Below, in pieces: positions 51,401 through 61,532 of a DNA stretch of 64,000 nt (position 1 is the stretch's first letter; every line of letters starts with the position of its first letter). This DNA is from Pseudomonas asuensis (GTDB taxonomy: Bacteria > Pseudomonadota > Gammaproteobacteria > Pseudomonadales > Pseudomonadaceae), in contig NZ_BMNW01000001.1 of the NCBI RefSeq assembly GCF_014646755.1, positions 325,866 to 389,865 of the forward strand, given 5' to 3'. The notes below the pieces were generated by a model. It was not told the origin of the DNA, did not search any database, and saw nothing but the letters and a program-made list of their open reading frames with translations. Position numbers and translations under genes: made by a program.

Positions 51401-52323
51401 TTCTTTTCACGGGTAAATGCCAAATTCAAGGCGAGATCATCAAGCCCGGCAGGAGCCCGTGATCCATACGAAGCGACCAGTCGAGAAGCATTGAGTCGCA
51501 AGGCTGCATTTCCAGGCTCGCCATGAGCCCAATCAAGCCAAACCTCCCCCCCTGCATGCAGCTCATGCAATTGCCATTGCCGGGTCAGAGAACGGGGTAT
51601 CCACTGCGACCAGTCTGTTTGAGGCAGGCTTAGATAACTCTTGAACTGGCTGTCTTGCCAATGAGCCAAATTGACCTGACCCTGGACATCAAGGGCCAGA
51701 GGCTGCCCATCAGGCAGACTCAAACGTCCATCGAGACGGACATGCCCCTTAGACCGTGTAGTTAGCGTTGCTTCGACATAACGCAGGGTGAAAACCTTTC
51801 CCTCATGGGACAGAATGCTGAGCTGTCCATTAAGCACCGACAGCCGCCCAAGCGATGGTAACCACTTGAGGAGCAGAGCGGGATCAAAAGGCTTTTGCTC
51901 GTCCTCTCCCTGGGGGAGCCCCGTAATACGCCAGCGACCATCGGCTTCCTCTATTAGCTCAAGGCGCACACCGTCCAGGCTGGCATAATCCAGCCTTGGC
52001 TGCCAGTGTAAAAGGCTTCGGAGTACATCCGGCACGACCCTGATTCGCTCCAGATGCAAGGGCTGCCGTCCTTCACCCACCTCAAGGTCCTGCAGGTCAA
52101 TAACAGGGTTGAGCCCTTGCCAACCGCCCTTTAGCGCACCCAAGCGTACAGGCTGCTTCAAGGCATCACTCAGGCGCGCTTCAACTTCGGCTCTGTACTC
52201 GGCCACACCTGGGACGAGCTGACGCCCTAAGCTGACGTATAACGCCAGCAGGATCAGGGTCAGAGCACAAAGACCGAAACCAATGCGCAGGAGTGTCCCG
52301 ATGAAGCGGCCCGCCCCTCCCAT
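48469..52323 (-). CDS. yhdP: AsmA-like envelope lipid-transport protein YhdP
   Basis: YhdP is a large inner-membrane-anchored periplasmic protein which, with TamB and YdbH, moves phospholipids to the outer membrane in E. coli. The 1284 residues have one N-terminal helix (about 7-30), then an extended beta-rich body with the DUF3971 region. The C-terminal AsmA-like domain contains FGLLNFEAIRRRLRLDFSDIFGRGLSYDTI and the conserved end NYHIHGPWQNPQITLGKK. It is downstream of rng by 18 bases. Mla, a retrograde lipid system, is encoded 14 kb away. Confidence 0.93.
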   Translation of the reverse strand: MGGAGRFIGTLLRIGFGLCALTLILLALYVSLGRQLVPGVAEYRAEVEARLSDALKQPVRLGALKGGWQGLNPVIDLQDLEVGEGRQPLHLERIRVVPDVLRSLLHWQPRLDYASLDGVRLELIEEADGRWRITGLPQGEDEQKPFDPALLLKWLPSLGRLSVLNGQLSILSHEGKVFTLRYVEATLTTRSKGHVRLDGRLSLPDGQPLALDVQGQVNLAHWQDSQFKSYLSLPQTDWSQWIPRSLTRQWQLHELHAGGEVWLDWAHGEPGNAALRLNASRLVASYGSRAPAGLDDLALNLAFTREKNGWRAVGSDLAVSLGDRRWNGVTLAVQRDDAADRWQVRADRLDLAPLTAAAQALAPLPENMASAVSALSPHGALRNVLLEYQPQKDPAERLSFAANLEKVGFSAYHGAPAVENVSGSTSGGLEGGELKLDSTNFSLHLPTLFPEPWQYRTARARLNWSLSDDSFTLSSPLMRVSGEEGDASGDMFIRLARKPGIESYMDLRVGLRNGDARYTAKYLPTRTPNMSGPLADWLKTAIKSGYIEEGIYQYQGSLMHDAPPGARTMSLFFRVHDVQLAYQPGWPDLHEASGNIFIEDDAVRIQVPQGQILDTQVSNADISIPLRHDGSTVHLYLKGELDSSVKDGLKILQETPLPTAEVFKGWRGEGALKGSLDLDLPFDHELTPKVIIDFVANGARLQLANPALDVTNIRGAFRYDTTRGLSAPDIKAQVLGSQAHGKAFAEGNSSDPKTRLVAEGKVALTQLTQWLGVGNRPLPASGDIPYRLSLTLANNASEIVVASNLQGVAIDLPAPFGKDAQSAHDGFFSMTLDGPERRYEATYQGLADAVIAAPLNRLNEARGEVVLGDGTANLPAGQGIRVRGTLERLVLDEWQATIEKYVMPEKNSTERPGEGAAASGPMLSMLAGGQLSVGRFEGLGQTVDNLSAQFEPQGNAWTLMLDSSVIAGKVRLPDDRKTPITLALTHLDFPSHAAPAGGAKPVESPDPLADVDPHVLPAMDVSIDTLSLGGEPVGAQRLKIRPTAAGVRFSDLNLYLKGLKVEGAMDWEGLPGATRTRYSGRLSGDNVADVLLAWKLASSVTSRAFRLDANVNWPGSPAWAGLNRLSGTLDASLRDGQLRQVEGSASALRVFGLLNFEAIRRRLRLDFSDIFGRGLSYDTISGLLDAQNGVFLTRKPIVMDGPSTDMQLQGTLDLAHDQVDARLQVGLPLTNSLPIAALIVGAPAIGGALFIVDRLIGDRVTRMASVNYHIHGPWQNPQITLGKK

Positions 52324-52341
52324 CAGCCTGTGCTCAGCGGC

Positions 52342-53799
52342 TTACAGCAGTACAACATCGTATTGCTCCTGGGAATACATAGGCTCGACCTGAAACTTGA
52401 TCGTGCAACCGATGAAAGCCTCCAGGTCTGCCACATTACCTGACTCCTCATCAAGAAGACGGTCTACCACCTTCTGATTGGCCAATACTAGATATGAGTT
52501 TGCCTGGTAGGCGCGTGCTTCGCGTAGTATTTCCCGGAAGATTTCGTAGCAGATAGTTTCAGCCGTCCGCAGCATGCCGCGCCCTTGGCAGGCCGGACAG
52601 GGCTCGCACAGGACCTGTGACAGACTTTCGCGCGTACGCTTGCGTGTCATCTGCACAAGACCAAGCTCAGTAATACCAATGATGTTGGTTTTGGCGTGAT
52701 CACGCTCCAGCTGCTTCTCCAGATTGCGAAGCACTTGGCGCTGATGCTCTTCATCTTCCATGTCGATGAAGTCGATGATGATGATGCCGCCCAGATTGCG
52801 CAGCCGTAGCTGTCGGGCGATTGCCGTAGCAGCCTCGAGATTGGTCTTGAAGATAGTCTCCTCAAGGTTTCGGTGCCCGACAAAAGCGCCTGTATTCACA
52901 TCGATAGTGGTCATCGCTTCGGTCTGATCAATAATCAGATACCCGCCTGACTTGAGCATGACCTTTCGCTCCAGCGCTTTCTGGATTTCATCTTCAACGC
53001 CATACAGGTCGAAGATCGGGCGCTCGCCAGGATAGTGCTCCAGACGATCGGAGACCTCAGGCATCAACTCAGAAACGAACTGGCCAATCCGCTGGAAATT
53101 CTCGCGCGAATCTACGCGAATCTTTTCGCTACGGGGGCCTACCAAGTCGCGCAACGTCCGTAAGGGAAGATCAAGATCCTCATAGATCGTCGTAGGCGCA
53201 GGCACCTTATTCATTTGAGAATAAATCTGAGCCCATAGCCGCCGCAGATAGCGAATATCTGCCTTGATTTCATCCTCGCGCGCGCCTTCTGCTGCTGTTC
53301 GAAGAATGAAACCACCGGTTTCCTCGATGCACTCATTGGCAATGCACTTTTCGACGATACTTTTCAGCCGCTCACGCTCGGCCTCTTCTTCGATCTTCAG
53401 CGAGATCCCCACATGCCGGGTCTTGGGCATGTAGACCAAGTAGCGCGAGGGAATCGAAAGGTGTGTTGTCAGCCGTGCGCCTTTGGTTCCAATGGGGTCC
53501 TTGGTAACCTGAACGACCAGGCTCTGGCCCTCATGAACCAGAGCACTGATGCTTTCAACAGCACTGCCTTCACGGTTAGAAATCTCGGCAGCATGAATAA
53601 AGGCGGCTCTAGCCAGCCCAATATCCACGAAAGCAGCCTGCATTCCAGGCAGGACCCTGACAACCTTGCCCTGGTACAGATTGCCTACAATGCCACGGCG
53701 CAATGTGCGTTCGATATGAACCTCTTGCAGCACGCCGTTTTCAACAACCGCCACCCGAGACTCCATCGGGGTGATGTTGATCAAGATTTCTTCGCTCAT
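52342..53799 (-). CDS. rng: Ribonuclease G
   Basis: RNase G is an endonuclease of the RNase E family that matures 16S rRNA 5' ends and some mRNAs. The 485 residues have an S1 domain (about 35-125), the catalytic-site aspartates in TTIDVNTGAFVGH and GGIIIIDFIDMED, and the Zn-link cysteines in CEPCPACQGRG. The start MSEEILINITPMESRVAVVE is preferred over an ATG four codons upstream. It is not RNase E, since the long C-terminal scaffold is absent. Confidence 0.95.
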   Translation of the reverse strand: MSEEILINITPMESRVAVVENGVLQEVHIERTLRRGIVGNLYQGKVVRVLPGMQAAFVDIGLARAAFIHAAEISNREGSAVESISALVHEGQSLVVQVTKDPIGTKGARLTTHLSIPSRYLVYMPKTRHVGISLKIEEEAERERLKSIVEKCIANECIEETGGFILRTAAEGAREDEIKADIRYLRRLWAQIYSQMNKVPAPTTIYEDLDLPLRTLRDLVGPRSEKIRVDSRENFQRIGQFVSELMPEVSDRLEHYPGERPIFDLYGVEDEIQKALERKVMLKSGGYLIIDQTEAMTTIDVNTGAFVGHRNLEETIFKTNLEAATAIARQLRLRNLGGIIIIDFIDMEDEEHQRQVLRNLEKQLERDHAKTNIIGITELGLVQMTRKRTRESLSQVLCEPCPACQGRGMLRTAETICYEIFREILREARAYQANSYLVLANQKVVDRLLDEESGNVADLEAFIGCTIKFQVEPMYSQEQYDVVLL

Positions 53800-53867
53800 A
53801 GACTTATCCATTATTCGAGGTGTCTTGCAGCTTATCGGTATCGGCGCCGTCTAGGGTATTAACCTTT

Positions 53868-54464
53868 TTAAAGAGCAGCATTGGGTTGCCAACACGGTAT
53901 GGCAAAGGTGGATAGCAGCTCCGCCGTTTCACAAAGAGGGAGTCCGACAATGGCGCTGTAGCTTCCCGTTATACTTTGTACAAAGACAGCACCCAGCCCC
54001 TGAATGCCGTAACCACCTGCCTTGTCGACCGGCTCTCCACTCTCCCAATAGGCTTGACGCTCGGATTCACTGATGGGCCTGAAAGTCACTTCGCTCGATA
54101 CAACACGAGCCAGGCACAGATCTGTATTGGCCACAGCTACCGCAGTTAGAACCACATGGGTCTTACCGCTCAGGCGAGCCAGCATACTCAGGCCATGCTC
54201 ACGACTTTCCGGCTTGCCCAGGATATGCCCATCCATCACTACACTGGTGTCTGCACCCAGGACACAATCGGGTGTATTGCCCGATAAAAGGGCCAGACCC
54301 GCACGCGCCTTGCTCCTGGCAAGTCGCTCGACATAGGCATCAGGCGTCTCTCCAGGTAGCACGGTTTCATCGATTTCGGCTGATAACCGCTCAAACGGTA
54401 CACCGATCTGCTCAAGCAGCTCGCGGCGGCGTGGAGATCCAGAAGCAAGATACAGACGTGGCAT
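53868..54464 (-). CDS. maf: Maf-family nucleotide pyrophosphatase
   Basis: Maf proteins hydrolyse non-canonical or modified NTPs and are linked to division control. The 198 residues start [20 protein letters not shown], the family P-loop-like motif, and contain [27 protein letters not shown] and [28 protein letters not shown]. It lies between mreD (50 bases) and rng (68 bases). The dTTP/UTP-specific YhdE subtype is likely by context. Confidence 0.93.
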   Translation of the reverse strand: MPRLYLASGSPRRRELLEQIGVPFERLSAEIDETVLPGETPDAYVERLARSKARAGLALLSGNTPDCVLGADTSVVMDGHILGKPESREHGLSMLARLSGKTHVVLTAVAVANTDLCLARVVSSEVTFRPISESERQAYWESGEPVDKAGGYGIQGLGAVFVQSITGSYSAIVGLPLCETAELLSTFAIPCWQPNAAL

Positions 54465-54514
54465 AGAAAGCTCCTTGAAACGCTCACGTCAGCAGATCAG
54501 CCGCTGACGCCACG

Positions 54515-55003
54515 TCAACTTACATTGAAACGCGTTCGCAAATCACGCAGCACAAGATACACCCAAGGCCAGAGCAAGGCGCTGACCAGGGATGGCGCAA
54601 GAAATACCAGGGTAGGCGGACGATTACCGGTCAATGTATTCAGCCAGAGCTGAACCAGCTGTGAGATGCCGTAAACAACCAGCAGGACGAAGCCCTGTTG
54701 CCAGATGGGAAACACGCGAAGCCGCTGCTGTAGCGACTGCACCAGAAAGACGACCAGACTCAGGATCAGGGCATTCTGCCCAAGCAGATTGCCATACAGC
54801 ACGTCCTCTGCCAGTCCAAAGACCCAGGCTGTACTTAAGCCCACCCGATGGGGCAGAGCCAGTGTCCAGAACGTCAGGAACATAGACAGCCATAAGGGGC
54901 GCCCGATCTCCATAAAGTCGGGCATCGGGGCAACCGAAAGTAACAATCCCAACAACAGAGTCAGCCAGATAACCCAGCCGTTATGGCCAATCCGCAAGGC
55001 CAT
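54515..55003 (-). CDS. mreD: Rod-shape determining protein MreD
   Basis: MreD is the multi-pass membrane member of the elongasome. The 162 residues have about five hydrophobic helices and the family features PDFMEIGRPLWLSMFLTFW and GLAEDVLYGNLLGQNAL. Its ATG overlaps the mreC stop by one base (TAATG), giving coupled translation. Confidence 0.92.
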   Translation of the reverse strand: MALRIGHNGWVIWLTLLLGLLLSVAPMPDFMEIGRPLWLSMFLTFWTLALPHRVGLSTAWVFGLAEDVLYGNLLGQNALILSLVVFLVQSLQQRLRVFPIWQQGFVLLVVYGISQLVQLWLNTLTGNRPPTLVFLAPSLVSALLWPWVYLVLRDLRTRFNVS

Positions 55004-56112
55004 TAACGAGCCTCCTGGTTGCGTTGCACCGGAGTAGCAGGTGCGGCGGCGGGTGCATGGCTAGCCTGCGGCTTGGCTGCAGGCTTTGCAGGTTGAGCCG
55101 CAGGTTTGGCTGGTTGCGTTGCCGGAGTCGCGGCATTGGCCGCAGGGGGCTTGCTACCATTAGCTGGCTGAGCGGGATTACCCCCTTGGGCAGGCGGTGT
55201 TGCAGTTGGCGTTGCACCCTGCTCTTCGGAGACCTTGCGATCCGCCTCTTCCTGAGCGCGAGCGGCATCATAAGCCCGCTCTTCAGGCGTACGCGGATCA
55301 CTGAAGACCAGAAGCACATAACGACTGCGGTTCAATTTGGCGGTGGGTACCGCTCGTACAATGGCGAACGGCTGTCCTGAGTCGTGAACCACCTCGGTCA
55401 CAGTTGCAACCGGATAACCTGCCGGGAAGCGCTGGCCCAGGCCGGAGCTGACCAACAGATCGCCTTCCTTGATATCAGCGGTATCGGCTACATGGCGTAG
55501 CTCAAGACGTTCAGGGTTGCCGGTTCCCATAGCAATGGCACGCAGGCCGTTACGGTTGACCTGAACAGGTATGCTATGGGTGACATCCGTCAACAGCAGG
55601 ACTCGGGCAGCATAAGGCATGACCTCAACGACCTGCCCCATCAATCCACTGGCATCCAATACTGGCTGGCCGATAAACACCCCATCCTTGGCGCCTTTGT
55701 CGATCAGAATACGGTGAGTAAAGGGATTTGGGTCTACGCCGATCAGTTCACTGACCAGTACCTTGTCATCTACCAGCGCGGCGGAATTAAGCAACTCCCG
55801 CAGGCGGACGTTTTGCTCAGTTAGGGCAGCCAGCTTTTGCAGACGACGCTGCATGAGAAGCGCCTCAGCCTTGAGCCGCTCATTTTCGGCCATGATTTCA
55901 GTACGGCTGGAAAACTGATCGCGCACGGCTTGCCAGGCACGAACCGGGAGATCGGCTGCCCAATAAAATGGTGTAAGCACCAGACCCATTTCGCTGCGCA
56001 CCGGCTTCAGGTAGTCGAAGCGGGCATCTACCACCATCAGGCTGACAGACAAAACAGCCAGAGCCAGCAGACGGACGCCAAGCGAAGGACCCTTGGAAAA
56101 TATACGCTTGAT
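55003..56112 (-). CDS. mreC: Rod-shape determining protein MreC, apparent ATC start
   Basis: MreC is the bitopic periplasmic scaffold that links MreB/RodZ to PBP2-RodA. From the ATC at 56112 it is 369 residues: a signal-anchor (about 12-27, LGVRLLALAVLSVSLMVV), a coiled coil (about 70-100) and two beta domains with NRNGLRAIAMGTG and DLLVSSGLGQRFPAGYPVA. The tail after about 290 is rich in Ala, Pro and Gln. Homologues begin MIKPLFAKGPSLG as I recall, aligned with IKRIFSKGPSLG here, but no ATG, GTG or TTG precedes the anchor. GAGGA lies 7 bases before the ATC. A TTG at 56052 would cut the anchor. Confidence 0.85.
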   Translation of the reverse strand: MKRIFSKGPSLGVRLLALAVLSVSLMVVDARFDYLKPVRSEMGLVLTPFYWAADLPVRAWQAVRDQFSSRTEIMAENERLKAEALLMQRRLQKLAALTEQNVRLRELLNSAALVDDKVLVSELIGVDPNPFTHRILIDKGAKDGVFIGQPVLDASGLMGQVVEVMPYAARVLLLTDVTHSIPVQVNRNGLRAIAMGTGNPERLELRHVADTADIKEGDLLVSSGLGQRFPAGYPVATVTEVVHDSGQPFAIVRAVPTAKLNRSRYVLLVFSDPRTPEERAYDAARAQEEADRKVSEEQGATPTATPPAQGGNPAQPANGSKPPAANAATPATQPAKPAAQPAKPAAKPQASHAPAAAPATPVQRNQEAR

Positions 56113-56141
56113 GGTCTCGTCCTCGAAGCGTCAAACATTAC

Positions 56142-56174
56142 AACACCAAAGCCTGCAGAACAGACTTTGGTGTT
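56142..56174 (-). other. Hairpin between mreB and mreC
   Basis: A perfect 10-bp stem (AACACCAAAG at 56142-56151 with its complement at 56165-56174) and a 13-base loop lie 12 bases after the mreB stop and 29 before the mreC start. No U-tract follows. It could reduce read-through or mark an RNA processing point that lets mreB be made in excess over mreCD. Confidence 0.55.
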
Positions 56175-56186
56175 CATGCATGCGAC

Positions 56187-57233
<1,047 letters not shown>

Positions 57234-57451
57234 CTAGGCGGTGGCGTCAGGCACGCAGATGAAACGCGTGGGAAAAATTGCGGCAGACTCTAACAACGGC
57301 AGGGATTTTGAGCAAGGCGGGGATGTGCTAGATTGCTCGTTTCTGCGGCCTCCTTAGGCCTTTCTTAACGCGGTGCTTGACCGCCTACCGTGCAAATCTC
57401 TCGATTTATGACTTTCGCCATGGTCAAGCCCCGATATTACTGGAGAATCCG

Positions 57452-57739
57452 ATGGCGCTCGAACGCTCCGACGTCGAAAAGATCGCTCACTTGGCCAGAC
57501 TAGGCCTTAACGATGCCGATATTGAACGGACCACCGGGACGTTGAATGACATCCTCGGCCTGATTGATCGCATGCAGGCCGTCAATACCGATAATATCGA
57601 ACCCTTGGCGCACCCGCTGGAAGCCGTACAGCGCCTGCGACCCGACGAAGTTACCGAAACCAATCAGCGTGACGCCTACCAGGCTATCGCCCCAGCGGTC
57701 GAAAACGGCCTGTTCCTGGTGCCCAAGGTGATTGAGTAA
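57452..57739 (+). CDS. gatC: Asp/Glu-tRNA amidotransferase subunit C
   Basis: GatC stabilises the GatAB complex, which amidates misacylated Asp-tRNA(Asn) and/or Glu-tRNA(Gln). The 95 residues start [20 protein letters not shown] with GGAG before the ATG at 57452; the longer frame from 57377 is rejected. The stop TAA shares a base with an ATG in the gatA frame. Presence of gatCAB implies indirect Asn-tRNA or Gln-tRNA synthesis. Confidence 0.95.
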   Translation: MALERSDVEKIAHLARLGLNDADIERTTGTLNDILGLIDRMQAVNTDNIEPLAHPLEAVQRLRPDEVTETNQRDAYQAIAPAVENGLFLVPKVIE

Positions 57740-57753
57740 TGAAGGACACCCCT

Positions 57754-59211
57754 ATGCATACGTTGACCCTGGCCGAGATCAGCCGTGCGCTATCGGCAAA
57801 GGAATTCTCTGCCGAGGAACTGACCCGCGCGCTGCTGGATCGCATCGCCCAGGTTGATCCAGAGCTCAACAGTTTTATCACCGTGACAGAAGCGCAGGCC
57901 ATTGAACAGGCCAAAGCGGCAGATCAGCGTCGGGCGCAGGGCGAAACCGGCGCGTTGCTCGGCACGCCTATCGCGCACAAGGATCTGTTCTGCACCCAGG
58001 GCATTCGCACCAGCTGTGGCTCGAAGATGCTCGACAACTTCATCGCGCCCTATAACGCTACCGTCGTTCAGAAACTGGCCGATGCCGGCGTGGTAAGCTT
58101 GGGCAAGCTGAACATGGACGAGTTTGCGATGGGCTCGGCCAACGAATCCAGCCACTATGGCCCGGTCAAGAACCCTTGGGACACCAGTCGCATCCCGGGT
58201 GGATCTTCAGGTGGCTCAGCCGCTGCAGTTGCCGCACGCCTGGTTCCTGCAGCAACAGGCACTGACACAGGCGGCTCGATCCGTCAGCCAGCTGCGCTAA
58301 CCAACCTGACCGGCCTCAAGCCTACCTATGGACGTGTGTCTCGCTGGGGCATGATTGCCTATGCGTCCAGTCTTGACCAAGGCGGTATGCTGGCCCGCAA
58401 TGCTGAAGACTGCGCCCTGCTCCTGCAGGCAATGGCAGGCTTCGACCCCAAGGATTCCACCAGCGTAGACCAGCCGGTCGATGACTATCTGGCCAGTCTG
58501 GAAAAGCCTCTTGCAGGACTGCGGATCGGCTTGCCGAAAGAATACTTTGGTGAAGGTCTGGATTCTCGCATTGCCGATCTCACGCTCAAGGCTGTTGACG
58601 AGCTGAAGAAACTGGGCGCGACCGTCAAGGACATCAGCCTGCCAAACATGCAGCATGCGATTCCGGCTTACTATGTCATCGCGCCAGCAGAAGCGTCTTC
58701 CAACCTGTCTCGCTATGACGGCGTACGCTTTGGTTACCGCTGTGAAGATCCGAAAGACCTGACGGATCTATACAAACGCTCGCGTGCTGAAGGCTTTGGT
58801 GATGAGGTCCGCCGCCGAATCATGGTCGGTACCTATGCCCTTTCTGCCGGTTACTACGATGCCTACTACTTGAAGGCCCAGCGTATCCGCCGCCTGATCA
58901 AGAATGATTTCGTGGCAGCCTTCAATGACGTTGATGTCATTCTCGGCCCGACGACGCCCAGCGTGGCGTGGAAATTGGGCGAGAAAAATAACGACCCGGT
59001 CGCCGAGTACCTGATGGATATCTACACCATCACCGCCAACCTCGCCGGCGTGCCAGGTCTTTCCATGCCGGCCGGCTTTGTCGACGGCCTGCCCGTTGGC
59101 GTCCAACTGCTGGCACCCTACTTCCAGGAAGGCCGCCTGCTCAATATTGCCCACCAGTTCCAAAAAGCGACTGACTGGCACACGAAAGCCCCGACTGGGT
59201 TCCTGAAATAG
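57754..59211 (+). CDS. gatA: Asp/Glu-tRNA amidotransferase subunit A
   Basis: GatA is the amidase that releases ammonia from glutamine. The 485 residues carry the Ser-cis-Ser-Lys triad: Lys in [11 protein letters not shown], and the serines in [15 protein letters not shown] and [13 protein letters not shown]. The ATG at 57754 ([13 protein letters not shown]) has AAGGA 7 bases upstream and matches homologues. An ATG at 57739 overlapping the gatC stop would add five residues. Confidence 0.95.
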   Translation: MHTLTLAEISRALSAKEFSAEELTRALLDRIAQVDPELNSFITVTEAQAIEQAKAADQRRAQGETGALLGTPIAHKDLFCTQGIRTSCGSKMLDNFIAPYNATVVQKLADAGVVSLGKLNMDEFAMGSANESSHYGPVKNPWDTSRIPGGSSGGSAAAVAARLVPAATGTDTGGSIRQPAALTNLTGLKPTYGRVSRWGMIAYASSLDQGGMLARNAEDCALLLQAMAGFDPKDSTSVDQPVDDYLASLEKPLAGLRIGLPKEYFGEGLDSRIADLTLKAVDELKKLGATVKDISLPNMQHAIPAYYVIAPAEASSNLSRYDGVRFGYRCEDPKDLTDLYKRSRAEGFGDEVRRRIMVGTYALSAGYYDAYYLKAQRIRRLIKNDFVAAFNDVDVILGPTTPSVAWKLGEKNNDPVAEYLMDIYTITANLAGVPGLSMPAGFVDGLPVGVQLLAPYFQEGRLLNIAHQFQKATDWHTKAPTGFLK

Positions 59212-59230
59212 AAGGCAGAGGACAACTCAC

Positions 59231-60676
59231 ATGCAATGGGAAACCGTGATCGGGCTGGAAATCCATGCACAGCTCTCCACGAACTCGAAAATATTTTCTG
59301 GTAGCTCCACCACGTTTGGTGCCGAGCCCAATACCCAGGCCAGCCTGATCGATCTAGGCATGCCGGGTGTGTTGCCAGTGGTGAACCAGGAAGCGGTGCG
59401 CATGGCCGTCAAGTTTGGCTTGGCGATCGATGCACACATCGGCCAGCGCAACGTCTTTGCGCGCAAGAATTACTTTTACCCTGATCTGCCCAAAGGGTAT
59501 CAGATCAGCCAGATGGAGCTTCCCATCGTAGGCAAGGGCCACCTGGACATTACGCTGGACGATGGCACTGTAAAGCGCATCGGTATTACCCGTGCGCACT
59601 TGGAAGAAGACGCCGGCAAGAGCCTGCATGAAGACTTCCAGGGCATGACCGGCATCGATCTGAACCGTGCCGGCACGCCGCTCCTGGAGATCGTTTCCGA
59701 GCCGGACATCCGCAGCGCCAAGGAAGCCGTTGCCTACGTAAAGGCCATTCATGCACTCGTGCGTTACCTGGGCATCTGTGATGGCAACATGAACGAGGGC
59801 TCACTGCGTTGCGACTGCAACGTCTCGGTTCGTCCGAAAGGTCAGGCCGAGTTTGGTACTCGCGCCGAGATCAAGAACGTTAACTCGTTCCGCTTCATCG
59901 AGAAGGCGATCAATCGTGAGGTTCAACGCCAGATTGATCTCATTGAGGATGGCGGCAAGGTCATTCAGGAAACGCGTCTATACGACCCTAACCTTGATGA
60001 CACAAGGGCTATGCGCAGCAAGGAAGAAGCAAACGACTATCGCTACTTTCCTGACCCCGACCTTCTACCCGTGGTGATTGAAGACAGTTTTCTCGAGGAG
60101 ACCCGCAACCTGCTGCCAGAGCTACCGCAGCAGAAGCGTGAGCGCTTTGAGCGTGACTTTGGCCTGTCTACCTACGATGCGACCGTGCTCTCTTCCAGCC
60201 GTGAAATGGCGGACTATTTCGAGCAGGTCCAGCAAGTCAGCGGCGACGCCAAGCTGGCAGCCAACTGGGTCATGGGCGACCTGTCCAGCCTGCTTAACAA
60301 GCAGGATCTGGATATTGCCGATTCGCCGGTTTCTGCCGAGCATCTGGGCGGCATGATCCTGCGCATCAAGGACAACACCATTTCAGGCAAGATCGCAAAA
60401 ATGGTGTTCGAGGCGATGGCCGCAGGTGAAGGCTCTGCTGATGAAATTATCGAGAAGAAAGGCCTCAAGCAGGTCACTGACACGGGCGCTATCGAGTCCA
60501 TGCTAGATGAGGTGCTTGCAGCCAATGCAGCTCAAGTCGAGCAGTATCGTGCCAGTGATGAAGCCAAACGCGGCAAGATGTTTGGCTTCTTCGTAGGTCA
60601 GGCAATGAAGGCCTCCAAAGGCAAGGCCAACCCCCAGCAAGTCAACGAATTGTTGAAGAAAAAGCTGGAAGGTTAA
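59231..60676 (+). CDS. gatB: Asp/Glu-tRNA amidotransferase subunit B
   Basis: GatB phosphorylates the aminoacyl-tRNA and transfers ammonia to it. The 481 residues have the cradle domain with [29 protein letters not shown] and [11 protein letters not shown], a helical domain with [13 protein letters not shown], and the C-terminal YqeY-like tail ending [13 protein letters not shown]. It is the last gene of gatCAB, 19 bases after gatA. Confidence 0.96.
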   Translation: MQWETVIGLEIHAQLSTNSKIFSGSSTTFGAEPNTQASLIDLGMPGVLPVVNQEAVRMAVKFGLAIDAHIGQRNVFARKNYFYPDLPKGYQISQMELPIVGKGHLDITLDDGTVKRIGITRAHLEEDAGKSLHEDFQGMTGIDLNRAGTPLLEIVSEPDIRSAKEAVAYVKAIHALVRYLGICDGNMNEGSLRCDCNVSVRPKGQAEFGTRAEIKNVNSFRFIEKAINREVQRQIDLIEDGGKVIQETRLYDPNLDDTRAMRSKEEANDYRYFPDPDLLPVVIEDSFLEETRNLLPELPQQKRERFERDFGLSTYDATVLSSSREMADYFEQVQQVSGDAKLAANWVMGDLSSLLNKQDLDIADSPVSAEHLGGMILRIKDNTISGKIAKMVFEAMAAGEGSADEIIEKKGLKQVTDTGAIESMLDEVLAANAAQVEQYRASDEAKRGKMFGFFVGQAMKASKGKANPQQVNELLKKKLEG

Positions 60677-60686
60677 GCCGTCCTGA

Positions 60687-60716
60687 TAGCCATGACGCAG
60701 CCTTGCGTCATGGCTA
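60687..60716 (+). terminator. Strong hairpin after gatB
   Basis: A perfect 13-bp stem (60687-60699 with 60704-60716) with a GCCT loop begins 11 bases after the gatB stop. No T-run follows immediately, so its role as a terminator is probable but not certain. The remaining bases to 60956 show no gene or clear promoter. Confidence 0.6.
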
Positions 60717-60956
60717 TACCGCTCACGTATTTACCTCTTCTTTCCTCACTTTCCTTTCTAATCGATGCGAAGCAGTCGAGCCTTCTAAGCGAAAAAGCTG
60801 GCCTGCGCCTATAAATCGCGCACGCTTGTACGACCTTCAGGGTTGGATGCTGGCTTAGTCTTGGAATGTGTTTCCGCACGTAATCTCAGCGAAACGGCTT
60901 GATCTCAAGAGAGTCATACAGCCAATCTGATATCAAACCGTCAGGAAGCTTTCGAT

Positions 60957-61355
60957 ATGTCATGGAGCCTACGCATTGCTTTTCTATCGCTTACCCTAGG
61001 GTTTGCTGGATGTGCCAACCAGGAGCCCTACTCCTCGCCCATGTCGCGGGCCGCCGCTCATGGTTACCACAGCTCCGGCCTAGCCTCTTATTACGCCAAA
61101 CGCCATGCGGGCCGCCGCACGGCCAGTGGAGAACGCTACAATCCTTCGGAGATGACAGCAGCTCATCGCACGCTGCCCTTCGGCACGCGAGTCGAGGTGA
61201 CCAACCTGAGCAACGGAAAGCGTGCAGTCGTACGCATCAATGACCGTGGCCCTCACGTACGTGGACGGATCATTGATCTGTCACGCAATGCGGCCAGTTC
61301 AATCGGCTTGATTTCTGATGGCGTTGCGAAAGTCCAGATCAGAGCCTTGGACTGA
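60957..61355 (+). CDS. Short RlpA-like septal lipoprotein (double-psi beta-barrel)
   Basis: The 132 residues are a lipoprotein (lipobox FAGC, Cys19) with one RlpA double-psi beta-barrel domain: GLASYYAKRHAGRRTASGE, LPFGTRVEVTNLSNGK and VRINDRGPHVRGRIIDLS, the last holding the Asp of the RlpA lytic transglycosylase site. It lacks the C-terminal SPOR domain of full RlpA, so septal targeting by denuded glycan is not expected. A gene of the same type follows gatB in PAO1. Whether it has transglycosylase activity is unknown. Confidence 0.85.
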   Translation: MSWSLRIAFLSLTLGFAGCANQEPYSSPMSRAAAHGYHSSGLASYYAKRHAGRRTASGERYNPSEMTAAHRTLPFGTRVEVTNLSNGKRAVVRINDRGPHVRGRIIDLSRNAASSIGLISDGVAKVQIRALD

Positions 61356-61418
61356 TTTGACTAGACGGGGCTAGTAATGCGTTGGAGCCGAGAGGTCAGC
61401 TTGCCTTATACCTAGCTA

Positions 61419-61444
61419 GCGTCCTGGCATGAGGGACGCCTTTT
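61419..61444 (+). terminator. Terminator after the RlpA-like gene
   Basis: The stem GCGTCC (61419-61424) pairs with GGACGC (61434-61439) around a 9-base loop and is followed by CTTTT. It would end the plus-strand transcript about 65 bases after the RlpA-like stop. Confidence 0.6.
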
Positions 61445-61485
61445 CAATTCGCTGTCCCGAACCAGGGGCTTATCCTGATAGGCAA

Positions 61486-61516
61486 AAAACAGCGGAGCAC
61501 CAGGCTCCGCTGTTTT
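61486..61516. terminator. Bidirectional terminator between the RlpA-like gene and garD
   Basis: A perfect 13-bp stem (AAAACAGCGGAGC at 61486-61498 with 61504-61516) with an ACCAG loop has A residues to the left and T residues to the right. It lies 16 bases beyond the garD stop on the minus strand and serves convergent transcripts. Confidence 0.9.
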
Positions 61517-61532
61517 GTACTTCACTTAGCCA

